Of a DNA stretch of 51,933 bases, positions 42,282 through 50,427 are shown in pieces. Under the pieces are notes generated by a model, which had not been told where the DNA came from, made no database searches, and was given only the letters and a program-made list of their open reading frames with translations. This DNA is from QYQL01 sp041674265. Lineage in GTDB: Bacteria > Verrucomicrobiota > Verrucomicrobiia > Chthoniobacterales > Terrimicrobiaceae. The DNA is taken from NCBI GenBank assembly GCA_041674265.1, contig JBAYWC010000005.1, positions 1 through 51,933 of the forward strand, written 5' to 3'. Numbering within the stretch: the stretch's first letter is position 1; every line of letters begins with the position of its first letter. The translations under genes were made by a program, and so were the position numbers.

Positions 42282-43172
42282 TTACCCAGCCTTGATTTTC
42301 GGGTTTCCTGACAGATATCGCGGCGCAACGCCGCTGTATTTCTTGAAATGCGATGAAAAGTGGGAGGCCGAGTGGAAGCCCAGTCTGGCAGCGATTTCTT
42401 TGACGCTCAGATCGCCGCCAAGCAGGAGGTTTTCCGCTTGTTTCAGGCGAACCTGGACGCCGTAACCGCTCGGAGACATTCCTGTGGAAGCCGTAAACCA
42501 GCGGTGCAAAGTTGGATAACTCACCCCCAGTTCGACTGCGACGGTGGAAACCTTGCGTCCTGCGGCAATCATCTCCCGGGCCAGGCAGACAGTCGCCCAG
42601 CGCGGCCCGCCGACCCTTGCGGCATAACCGGCCGCTGCATTCCGCGCCCCGATCGCTTCAGCCAACAAAGTGGTGGCCAGTCCGGCGGTGACACCCTCAG
42701 CTGGAGCCTGCTCGCCATTGCACACCCGGTGCAATTCGTCGAAGCGACGCCAGAAACTGTGGCCAACCCGAAGCCGGAAAACTTTCCTTCGGAAAAGTCC
42801 TGCGGCAATCCATCTCTCTGCGGCGGGTCCGCGCACGACGAACCAATCCTCGACCCATCCGGTTTTCACCCGTGGGCGGTAGCGATGCCATTCCCCGGGC
42901 AGCAGCACAAAGGCCATATTTTCGCGGATCACATGCCGTTCGTTGGCCAATTCGAAAACACCGCACCCAGACCGGATGGCAATCAGCGCCAATGAATGGA
43001 TGGCACGACCGCGATCAAAGGAGAAATGCCATTCCTTGGGATGAACTTCCAAAGGATAGGGGGAGTGAGGTGGAATGCTCGTGCGGCCCACAGCGCATAT
43101 TTCCAGCCCCCACACGCTCGCGGAGGGACTGCCAGGAAAATAACGAAAATAGTTTCTGAGAGAATTTTGCAT
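42282..43172 (-). CDS. AraC-family transcriptional regulator
   Basis: A 296-residue protein with an N-terminal sugar-binding cupin-like region (WHFSFDRGRAIHSLALIAIR, VLLPGEWHRYRP) and a C-terminal double HTH: VSTVAVELGVSYPTLHRWFT and LSVKEIAARLGFHSASHFSS, ending HFKKYSGVAPRYL. It lies between the two halves of the sugar cluster, divergent from the enolase-led operon, and probably controls one or both. Confidence 0.9.
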   Translation of the reverse strand: MQNSLRNYFRYFPGSPSASVWGLEICAVGRTSIPPHSPYPLEVHPKEWHFSFDRGRAIHSLALIAIRSGCGVFELANERHVIRENMAFVLLPGEWHRYRPRVKTGWVEDWFVVRGPAAERWIAAGLFRRKVFRLRVGHSFWRRFDELHRVCNGEQAPAEGVTAGLATTLLAEAIGARNAAAGYAARVGGPRWATVCLAREMIAAGRKVSTVAVELGVSYPTLHRWFTASTGMSPSGYGVQVRLKQAENLLLGGDLSVKEIAARLGFHSASHFSSHFKKYSGVAPRYLSGNPKIKAG

Positions 43173-43508
43173 GGAAATGATCGTTCTCTACACGCGAGCC
43201 GCCTTGCTGTCCAAGGGCAAAGCGAATTGACTGCTTTTCATGAATTCTTCCCACCGGAGCGCGATGAGTCGCGGATATCGGGCGGGCAATCGACCCGTGA
43301 TCAGAGGCGGTCCTCCCAGAAACCTGATGAATGGTGTATTTTGCAAGTCGTGCCGCGTGGCGAAAGATGGTTTGTGGCAAATTCGAGTGCTCCCTGTGAT
43401 GGAGGCCACATCAAAAACTGAACCCTTCGACCCACCCCTTTCAACCCACGTTTTCGGGAACCTCGCTGAACGCAGGCTCCATGTGAGCAGCATCCTCAGC
43501 CAAAACTT
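43173..43508. promoter_or_regulatory. Divergent control region between araC-type gene and catabolic operon
   Basis: This 336-bp stretch holds no supported gene. Its position makes it the likely promoter and operator region for the regulator and for the plus-strand operon. I could not identify a clear operator repeat. Confidence 0.4.
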
Positions 43509-44702
43509 ATGAAAATCACCGATATCAAACTTTACACCTTGGTGACTGGCGACACCGGAGCCCGTGGCGCGAGCCACGGCGAGTCGCAATACTGGGGAGG
43601 CGGATGGCCTTCCCGCTCGCTCATTGCCTGTCCCATGTCCGTCCACCCAGCCTACTCTCGTATTCGTTCCCTGTGGATGGGAGGGGGGCAGGACCCTTTC
43701 GTCATCGAGATTTTTACGGACGAAGGCGCAAGCGGGTTCTGCGCCAACTACGGTGGGGGAGCCTTCGCGTGCAGCATCATCGATCAGCATCTTAAGCGCT
43801 TTTTGATCGGACAGGATCCCTTCAACATCGAGCTGATCTGGGACCAGATGAACCGGTCCACCTTGCCCTACGGGCTGGGCGGTTTGACCAGCATGGCCAT
43901 GTCCGGCATTGACCTGGCGCTCCACGACTTGACGGCCAAGGCCTTGAATCTGCCTGTTTACAAATTCATTGGCGGGCAAACAAAGGAAACAATTCCCTGC
44001 TATGTGACCATCCATCCCGACTCTGTGGATTCCTGGCGTGACTGTGGATTTCTCGGCGTCAAGATTGCCGCGCCCTGGGGAGTGGAAAGCGGGAGAAGTG
44101 GAATCCGGAAAATGGCGGATATCATCCAAAAACTCCGGGCCGATCTCGGCGACGGCATGGAAATCATGGTCGATTGCTACCTCTCCTGGGATGTGGAGTT
44201 CACCCTTCGCGTGGCCGAACGTGTTCGCGATTGCGACGTGAAATGGTTCGAGGATCCGCTTCAAAACGGATGGGCCACCGGGCAGAACGCGTATCTGCGG
44301 GAGCGCATCGCGCCCACTCTGCTGGCCACCGGCAACTTGGAATTTCATTACAAGGCCTGCCACGACATCATCTCAAGGAACGCGACAGACGTCATCCAAC
44401 CCGAATTACAATGGTGCGGAGGGCTCACTCCCGCGCGGCGCATCGCGGCGATGGCGAAACCTTATGACATGCCGGTCATCCCTCACTGCGCGTCCGTTTA
44501 CAACTACCACTTCGTCATGGCCAACACGAATTCCCCCTACGCCGAGTATATCTCCGTGGGCGAAGGACGCGACATCCAGCCCATCTTTTCCCTGATCGAA
44601 GGGGAACCATTGCCCGTGGACGGAAAAATCACTCTTGATCCCGACAAACCGGGCTTCGGGGTCGAGCTCAGGCGCGAGTTGCTGGCCCCCTACCAGGGAT
44701 AA
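43509..44702 (+). CDS. Enolase-superfamily acid-sugar dehydratase, L-rhamnonate dehydratase-like
   Basis: A 397-residue protein. Metal and acid-base residues appear at VKIAAPWG (Lys), MVDCYLSWD (Asp), KWFEDPLQ (Glu) and VIPHCASVYNYHFVMANTNS (His). The tail EPLPVDGKITLDPDKPGFGV is typical of rhamnonate dehydratases. The expected reaction is L-rhamnonate to 2-keto-3-deoxy-L-rhamnonate; other 6-carbon acid sugars remain possible. First gene of the plus-strand catabolic operon. Confidence 0.85.
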   Translation: MKITDIKLYTLVTGDTGARGASHGESQYWGGGWPSRSLIACPMSVHPAYSRIRSLWMGGGQDPFVIEIFTDEGASGFCANYGGGAFACSIIDQHLKRFLIGQDPFNIELIWDQMNRSTLPYGLGGLTSMAMSGIDLALHDLTAKALNLPVYKFIGGQTKETIPCYVTIHPDSVDSWRDCGFLGVKIAAPWGVESGRSGIRKMADIIQKLRADLGDGMEIMVDCYLSWDVEFTLRVAERVRDCDVKWFEDPLQNGWATGQNAYLRERIAPTLLATGNLEFHYKACHDIISRNATDVIQPELQWCGGLTPARRIAAMAKPYDMPVIPHCASVYNYHFVMANTNSPYAEYISVGEGRDIQPIFSLIEGEPLPVDGKITLDPDKPGFGVELRRELLAPYQG

Positions 44703-44705
44703 GAC

Positions 44706-45782
44706 ATGAAAAAAGTCTCCGTTGGCGTCATCGGGGCGGGATTCTGGGCGACATTTGCCCACTTGCCCGCCATCAAATCGCGGGCGGATGCGGAATTGTC
44801 CGCAGTGCAAAGCCGCGACAGGAACAAGGCGGAGGGGATTGCCAGGGACTTTGGAGCCGCACATGCCTGTACTCGCGTGGACGAGTTGCTGGCCCTCCCG
44901 GGGCTGGATGCCGTCATTGTCAGCAGCACGCCCAATGTCCACTACGCACAGGCCAAGGCCGCTTTGGAGAAGGGATTGCACGTCCTGTTGGAAAAGCCGA
45001 TGACGATCACTCCTGCAGAGGCCGCGGAGTTGGTGACATTGGCGGCGGCAAAAAATCTGCAACTGCTCATCAGCTGCCCGTGGCATTTTACCCGGCACGG
45101 CATCGAGGCGCGCCGCCTGATTCATGCGGGCGAACTTGGGGAAATCAAAATGATTTCGTCGCTGATGACGAACCCCATCGGTCGTCTCCTCAAGGGCCTG
45201 GAAACCGCTGTTCATCACGGTCTCGGGAAGGCGGCCTACGTTGAACCGCGAACGGGTTCTTATAATGACCCTGCCGTGGCCGGCGGCGGGCAGATTTACT
45301 GCCAGGTGTCACATGCTGCCGCCTACCTGACTTTCCTGACCGGTCTGCGACCAGCGGAAGTGTTCGCCCACATGAATTTCGACGGTTCCCCGAATGACAT
45401 CTACGACGCCCTCGCCATGAGGCTGGAAAACGGTGCCCTGGTCACGCTGGCCAGCACCGGCGCCACCCCAAAAGCCGAACGTAATTACGAGGTTCGGGTT
45501 TATGGCTCGCGCGGCCTGTTGCTCCTCGAACTCTGGAAAGGCACCATGACCCGCATCGGTTTCGACGACGTGCGCACAGAGTATCCACCTCTGGAATCCG
45601 CTGAAATTTATCCCTTTCAAGCGCCTGCGTTGAACCTGGTGGAATCTGTTCTGGAGCCCGAACGCAACGGGTCCCCCGGCACGTTTGGACTGGCGGCCAT
45701 GGAAACCATCGCTGCCGCCTGCGAATCGGCCAGAACGGCCCGCAATGTCGTGCTGCGTCCGGTCAGAACCGCCACGGCATGA
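44706..45782 (+). CDS. Gfo/Idh/MocA-family oxidoreductase
   Basis: A 358-residue protein. The NAD(P) fold is SVGVIGAGFWATFAHLPAI, and the family motif is HVLLEKPMTITPAEA. A catalytic-type His lies in TAVHHGLGKAAYV or QVSHAAAYLTFL. Likely oxidises or reduces a sugar or inositol-like intermediate. It begins 3 bp after the enolase gene. Confidence 0.88.
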   Translation: MKKVSVGVIGAGFWATFAHLPAIKSRADAELSAVQSRDRNKAEGIARDFGAAHACTRVDELLALPGLDAVIVSSTPNVHYAQAKAALEKGLHVLLEKPMTITPAEAAELVTLAAAKNLQLLISCPWHFTRHGIEARRLIHAGELGEIKMISSLMTNPIGRLLKGLETAVHHGLGKAAYVEPRTGSYNDPAVAGGGQIYCQVSHAAAYLTFLTGLRPAEVFAHMNFDGSPNDIYDALAMRLENGALVTLASTGATPKAERNYEVRVYGSRGLLLLELWKGTMTRIGFDDVRTEYPPLESAEIYPFQAPALNLVESVLEPERNGSPGTFGLAAMETIAAACESARTARNVVLRPVRTATA

Positions 45783-45783
45783 A

Positions 45784-46902
45784 ATGAATCCCTACCAACA
45801 ACCCATGAGCACAACAACCCAACGAAAAAATTCCCGGCAAACCGCCAAAAAGACTGTCCACACAGCGGATCTGTTACGACTCATTGCCAGTCGCACCGCC
45901 CCCTATGACATGACCGTCTGGTTCTGGGGCGATGCCATTGCCTGCGACGGATTGTTGGAGGCTGCGGAATTGGGTGACTTTCAACCTGCCCGCCGCCAAG
46001 TGGAGCAGGCTTTCGGCAACTGGATGGGCAAACAACTCGGCTGGGTCGATTACCTGACACCCGGGGGAGCCCTGCTTCATCTCCACCGATTGACCGAAAA
46101 TACTGCACTGCTCGAAGCAGCGCGGCATTTGGCCACTCACCTTGTCGAAAAGTTTCCCAAGGCGCGAGGCGGCGTCCACCTTTTTCGTCCGGACCTGCCC
46201 GCTCATCGGCATTCGGTCTGGATCGACTCACTCTACCATGTGCCCACCCTGTTCGCCGCATTGTCCCGGAAAACCGGCGATCCGGCATATGCGGCCATTG
46301 CCGTCGAAGTTTTGCGCACGCACCTGAGGGTGCTTCAAAGCAAGCGCGGCCCGCTTCTGGCTCACTCCTACGATGTCGCCGCAGAAATGCTTAAGGGTTA
46401 TGGCTGGGGACGCGGACAGGGCTGGGCACTGCTCGGGATGGTCGATACGTTGTCCCACTTGGATTCCGAGACCCCCGGATATGCAGAGACAGCCGGAAAA
46501 TTCCTCGCGCTCTGTGAAGCCACCCTTGTCCTGCAGGACGCAAGCGGGTTCTGGCGCACTCTCATGCACGATCGCGAGGCGTATCTGGAATCATCGACAG
46601 CCGCCTTTCTCGGCGCCGCCTACACCAAGGGCTGCCGGCTTGGCCTCCTGCCTGGAAAATACGCTGTGTCCGCGGAATTGGCTTGGCGCGCCATGCTCAG
46701 CCGCGTCGACGAACGCGGAGGCCTGTCCGGCGTCTCGTCCGTTACTTGGTCCTGGGTCTCCAACCTGGAAGAGACAACCATGTATAAATCGCTTCCCACC
46801 GAGATGAACCTCTGGGGCCAGGGAGCAGCGCTTCGCTTTTGCGCGGAGAGGATCCGCTCCGGTTTATCATCGCCGGCCCTTGTAAAACCCTTGCCGGCGT
46901 AA
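45784..46902 (+). CDS. GH105/GH88-type unsaturated uronyl (rhamnogalacturonyl) hydrolase
   Basis: A 372-residue alpha/alpha-barrel enzyme. HSVWIDSLYHVPTLFAAL has the catalytic-type Asp, and GWGRGQGWALLGMVDTLSHL and the late SWVSNLEETTMYKSLP are family-like. Relatives remove the unsaturated uronic acid left by pectin or ulvan lyases. No signal peptide is visible, so it probably works in the cytoplasm on imported disaccharides. Starts 1 bp after the oxidoreductase stop. Confidence 0.8.
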   Translation: MNPYQQPMSTTTQRKNSRQTAKKTVHTADLLRLIASRTAPYDMTVWFWGDAIACDGLLEAAELGDFQPARRQVEQAFGNWMGKQLGWVDYLTPGGALLHLHRLTENTALLEAARHLATHLVEKFPKARGGVHLFRPDLPAHRHSVWIDSLYHVPTLFAALSRKTGDPAYAAIAVEVLRTHLRVLQSKRGPLLAHSYDVAAEMLKGYGWGRGQGWALLGMVDTLSHLDSETPGYAETAGKFLALCEATLVLQDASGFWRTLMHDREAYLESSTAAFLGAAYTKGCRLGLLPGKYAVSAELAWRAMLSRVDERGGLSGVSSVTWSWVSNLEETTMYKSLPTEMNLWGQGAALRFCAERIRSGLSSPALVKPLPA

Positions 46903-46936
46903 TGGGCGTTAAATATCTACGATAGGGAGATTGCTC

Positions 46937-47872
46937 ATGATTGAAGGCGTTGTTCCCATTCTTCCCACACCGTTCGCTAAATCGGGCGGCGTGGAATATC
47001 ACGAAATTAGCGCTTTGGTCGAATTCGGCATCCATGCGCGGGTGAGTGCAATCGGAACACCCGCCTTCGGCAGCGAATTTTACAAGTTGGATGGTATCGA
47101 GCGGCAAAAGATTATAGAAACCGTTCTTTTAGCGGTCAACAGGCGCATTCCCGTCATCATACAGTGCAATCATCATTATCCGGAAGTCGCTGCCCGGATG
47201 GCATCCGAAGCAGAAAAGATGGGCGCAACTGTTGTCAATACGGCTCTTCCGCGCGCCTTCGCAAGTTCCAGCCGACACTTGCTCGATTATGCGCGGCGAG
47301 TCTGTGACAGCGTTTCATTACCCGTGGTCGTGCAGGACTGGAACCCCGCAGGGAAGGCCGAGGGCCTGGATTTTATAGTCGCACTGCACCAGGCTTGTCC
47401 GAATTTCCGATATTTCAAATACGAGGAACCGGGCTTGGGGCCGCTTTGCCGCGATATTATGCGCGAGACTGACGGGCGAGTGCGCGTCTTCAGCGGATGG
47501 GGCGGCTCCTACGTGCTCGAACAGATTCCCGCCGGGCTTTGCGGGGTCATGCCCGGCCTTGCTTTGGCAGATTGGCATGGTTTAATTTGGGAAGCAGCGA
47601 AAGCGGAGGACTGGCCGCGAGCCTTCGGGCTCTTTGCTGACATTTCGCCGTATATGCAATTCAGCTTACAGACTTTCGAGCAATTTCATCACGCCGAGAA
47701 GCAGGTGCTGGCGCGCCGGGGAATTCTGCAATCAGCCGTGGTGCGTCCAATAACGATCGAACTGAATTCCGATGCTCAAGCCTATCTCGAAAAGCTTATG
47801 GACCACCTTGAAAGGCGATTTGCCATTTGCCCGGAGGCGTGTTGGGCAAGAAAGCCGCACCCCCAACAGTAA
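46937..47872 (+). CDS. DapA-family aldolase/lyase, atypical
   Basis: A 311-residue member of the dihydrodipicolinate synthase/N-acetylneuraminate lyase family: VVPILPTPF start, and the Schiff-base Lys in FRYFKYEEPG. The family YNxP motif is replaced by QDWNPAG, so the usual Tyr is missing. Codon use is more AT-rich than its neighbours (for example several TTTTA, ATTAT and ATA codons), which suggests a different origin. A GGGAG Shine-Dalgarno lies about 8 bp before the ATG at 46937. Confidence 0.8.
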   Translation: MIEGVVPILPTPFAKSGGVEYHEISALVEFGIHARVSAIGTPAFGSEFYKLDGIERQKIIETVLLAVNRRIPVIIQCNHHYPEVAARMASEAEKMGATVVNTALPRAFASSSRHLLDYARRVCDSVSLPVVVQDWNPAGKAEGLDFIVALHQACPNFRYFKYEEPGLGPLCRDIMRETDGRVRVFSGWGGSYVLEQIPAGLCGVMPGLALADWHGLIWEAAKAEDWPRAFGLFADISPYMQFSLQTFEQFHHAEKQVLARRGILQSAVVRPITIELNSDAQAYLEKLMDHLERRFAICPEACWARKPHPQQ

Positions 47873-47886
47873 GGCCTGCTACTATT

Positions 47887-48870
47887 ATGCCACGTATTCG
47901 CGGAATTCTTTGCCCCAATATCGTTCCGTTTCGACAGGACGGAAAAATCAATGAGGAAGAACTGCGCCGCATTGTATCCTGGCTGATCGGGAAGGGCATC
48001 CACGGCCTCTACCCGAATGGAAGCACCGGAGAGTTTGCCCGCCTGAGCTTCGAAGAACGCATTCGAGTTGTGGAAATCGTGGCCGATGAAAATCGCGGGC
48101 GTGTCCCGATCCTTGCCGGCGCGGCGGAGAACAACATCGATCTCGTGATCCAGGCCGCCAGGCGTTACGCCGAACTCGGCATCCGTGCCATTTCGGTCAC
48201 CGGTCCCTATTTTTTCAAAGTGTCCGCCGAAGGTGTGGAAGCATACTTCCGTGAAGTGGCACGCCGCAGCCCCCTGGACATCCTCCTTTACAACATTCCC
48301 CAGTTTGCCAACGAGATTCCCGTTGAAGTCATCCGACGGCTGGCGGCCGATTGCCCGAGGATCATCGGAACCAAGGACAGCAGCCGGGACATGCCCCGTT
48401 TTTTGCACTCCTTGAATGTGCTGCGGAAAACACGCGAAGATTTTTCCATCTTGGTCGGATGCGAGGAGATCCTTTATCCGACCCTGATGATGGGCGGGGA
48501 TGGGGGAACGATCGCGAGCGCGGGGGTCATACCGGAGCCGATCATCAAAATCTACAATGACTTCCAATCCGGCAACCATGACGAATGCCGAAGGGTGCAG
48601 TTCAAGCTGCTGGAACTGATCGAGGCCATGCTCCGGGCTGGGAACTTCCCGGAGGGGTTCCGGGCGGGGGCTTCATTGCGCGGGTTCCACCCGGGGCCGT
48701 CCAGGCAGCCGATGGGGGAGCGAGAAAAAGAGTTTCTTGGCGAGATGCGTGAGAGGATGGCCTGTCTGCTCACGGAATGCGGTTTCCGCGAGGCCGCCGA
48801 ACAGTGCTCCCGGCCAACAACTTCCCATGTGGAGGCGATGCTTGGACGCCTGCGCCAAAAGCTGCCATGA
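47887..48870 (+). CDS. DapA-family aldolase, candidate 2-keto-3-deoxy sugar-acid aldolase
   Basis: A 327-residue protein with the full catalytic set: GLYPNGSTGEFARLSFEER, LLYNIPQFANEIP (YNxP) and IIGTKDSSRD (Schiff-base Lys). The C-terminus has an additional helical extension (residues 290-327). With the rhamnonate-dehydratase-like gene upstream, cleavage of 2-keto-3-deoxy-rhamnonate into pyruvate and L-lactaldehyde is plausible (inference). The stop overlaps the shell-protein ATG, so the two are translationally coupled. Confidence 0.85.
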   Translation: MPRIRGILCPNIVPFRQDGKINEEELRRIVSWLIGKGIHGLYPNGSTGEFARLSFEERIRVVEIVADENRGRVPILAGAAENNIDLVIQAARRYAELGIRAISVTGPYFFKVSAEGVEAYFREVARRSPLDILLYNIPQFANEIPVEVIRRLAADCPRIIGTKDSSRDMPRFLHSLNVLRKTREDFSILVGCEEILYPTLMMGGDGGTIASAGVIPEPIIKIYNDFQSGNHDECRRVQFKLLELIEAMLRAGNFPEGFRAGASLRGFHPGPSRQPMGEREKEFLGEMRERMACLLTECGFREAAEQCSRPTTSHVEAMLGRLRQKLP

Positions 48871-49487
48871 ATTTCCGGGGACCCATCGGGCTGATCGAGA
48901 TGGATTCATGGAGCCTTCCGGCCTTGCTGGCCGATGGAGCTTCTCGAAATTCTCCTGTCCGGCTTCTCGGCATGGAAGCAACGGGAGGAAACTCGGTGGT
49001 TGTCAAATTCGCCGGTGTCCAGGCAGCCCTCGAAGCCGCCCTGGCATGGTGCGTGGAAGAAAGCAGACGTCTCGGAGTACGGACGATCACCACATTGCTC
49101 TCCAGGCCGGACTCGGGTTTGGATGCGGTTCTCCTTTCCCCCAATCTCATTCATCCTCTTTACAATCACCGGGAGCAATTCTTGCCTTCCGATTACCCTG
49201 AAACAGCCATGAAAAACACCAACGAAGCGATAGGAATCCTCGAAACCCAAGGCCTGGCCGCCGCACTGGAAGCAGCCGATGCCATGCTGAAGGCCGCCAA
49301 TGTCAGCCTTGTGGGAAAAGAAAAAATCGGAGCGGCCTATGTCACGATTGTGATCCGGGGAGAGGTTGCCGCTGCGAAAGCAGCCATTGAAGCGGGGAAA
49401 CTTGCCGCAGAGCCCCTTGGAAAGGTTGTTGCAGCCCATGTCATTGCCCGGCCCCATGCGGATTTTCTCAGTCTTTTGCCCGGGTAG
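48867..49487 (+). CDS. Tandem-domain bacterial microcompartment shell protein (BMC-T type)
   Basis: A 206-residue protein with two BMC domains. The first, residues 5-90, is divergent (GPIGLIEMDSWSLPALLADG, GGNSVVVKFAGVQAALEAAL). The second, residues 117-205, is a canonical PduA/EutM-like domain: NEAIGILETQGLAAALEAAD, KEKIGAAYVTIVIRGEVAAA and VVAAHVIARPHADF. A linker of about 25 residues joins them. Such proteins form hexagonal tiles in a protein shell around aldehyde-generating pathways. An in-frame ATG at 49209 would give a 92-residue single-domain form. No other shell genes are in the window. Confidence 0.9.
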   Translation: MNFRGPIGLIEMDSWSLPALLADGASRNSPVRLLGMEATGGNSVVVKFAGVQAALEAALAWCVEESRRLGVRTITTLLSRPDSGLDAVLLSPNLIHPLYNHREQFLPSDYPETAMKNTNEAIGILETQGLAAALEAADAMLKAANVSLVGKEKIGAAYVTIVIRGEVAAAKAAIEAGKLAAEPLGKVVAAHVIARPHADFLSLLPG

Positions 49488-49520
49488 TTCTCTCCCGTTG
49501 TTTTTTGACATGCCAGCGCC

Positions 49521-50375
49521 ATGAAACTTTCCTGTGCCGATTTTACATTCCCCCTCCTGCCCCACGACGATGCGTTGGAACTGATCCGCATGCTTGGGAT
49601 CACGGGGGTGGACTTGGGAGTTTTTTCCGCCGGGTCTCATCTGCAATCCGGGCAGGTCGTGGAAAATCCCGCGCGGGCGGCAGTCGAGATCAACGCGCGT
49701 CTTGCCTCCCATGGGCTGGAGTTGGCGGATGTTTTCCTCCAAACGGGCGAGCATCCTGCCCTCAAAGCGGCAAACAGCCCTGATTCTTCCGTGCGGAAAG
49801 AAGCCCGAATGGTCTTTTTGAAAGTTTTGGAATTTGCAGCGGCAACCGGGGCGGAACACATGACCGGGCTGCCAGGTGTTTCCTTTGCGGAAGTTGAGAA
49901 CAGGGACAGCCTTGGGCGCTCGGCCGAAGAAGCGGCCTGGCGGGTGGCCGAGGCACGCAAGGCTGGAATCGCCTATGCTGTCGAACCCCATGCCGGCTCC
50001 ATTGCCCCCACTCCGCAAGCGGCAGCGGAACTTGTCCGGCTGGCCGAAGGTCTCACGCTCACGCTCGATTACGGGCATTTCATCTACGGCGGATTTTCCA
50101 ACGAAGAAATTCACCCTCTGCTTCCTCTCGCATCCCACTTTCATGCCCGTGGCGGCGCCCCCAAACGGCTCCAGGTCGCCATGAATGAGAATGCGATCCA
50201 CTTTCCGGAAATTTTACGCCGATTGGCATTGTTCTCCTATCCGGGATGGATCTGCCTGGAATATGTCTGGGGGGATTGGGAAGGGTGCAATCGCACCGAC
50301 AATGTGTCGGAAACCGTTCTTCTGCGCGATATCGTGCAAGGGGAAATCTCCCGCATCAAGCGGGAAGATGTGTGA
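49521..50375 (+). CDS. Sugar-phosphate isomerase/epimerase-like TIM-barrel protein
   Basis: A 284-residue member of the AP-endonuclease-2/xylose-isomerase-like fold. Metal ligands are likely in VEPHAGSIAPT (Glu, His), LTLDYGHFIYGG (Asp, His), HFHARGGAPK and ICLEYVWGDW (Glu). It lies 33 bp after the shell-protein gene and is the last gene of the operon. Substrate unknown; an isomerase or epimerase of a sugar acid would fit. Confidence 0.85.
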   Translation: MKLSCADFTFPLLPHDDALELIRMLGITGVDLGVFSAGSHLQSGQVVENPARAAVEINARLASHGLELADVFLQTGEHPALKAANSPDSSVRKEARMVFLKVLEFAAATGAEHMTGLPGVSFAEVENRDSLGRSAEEAAWRVAEARKAGIAYAVEPHAGSIAPTPQAAAELVRLAEGLTLTLDYGHFIYGGFSNEEIHPLLPLASHFHARGGAPKRLQVAMNENAIHFPEILRRLALFSYPGWICLEYVWGDWEGCNRTDNVSETVLLRDIVQGEISRIKREDV

Positions 50376-50427
50376 GGATCAATGCGAACCGGGCCGCCGG
50401 TTCAAGGGGGCCCCGCCGTGATCGGCA

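Noticed and set aside
48867..49487. Shell protein as a chance similarity to another small Ala-rich fold
   Set aside because: The second domain matches PduA-type proteins along its whole length, including the late HVIARPH motif, so the BMC assignment is firm.
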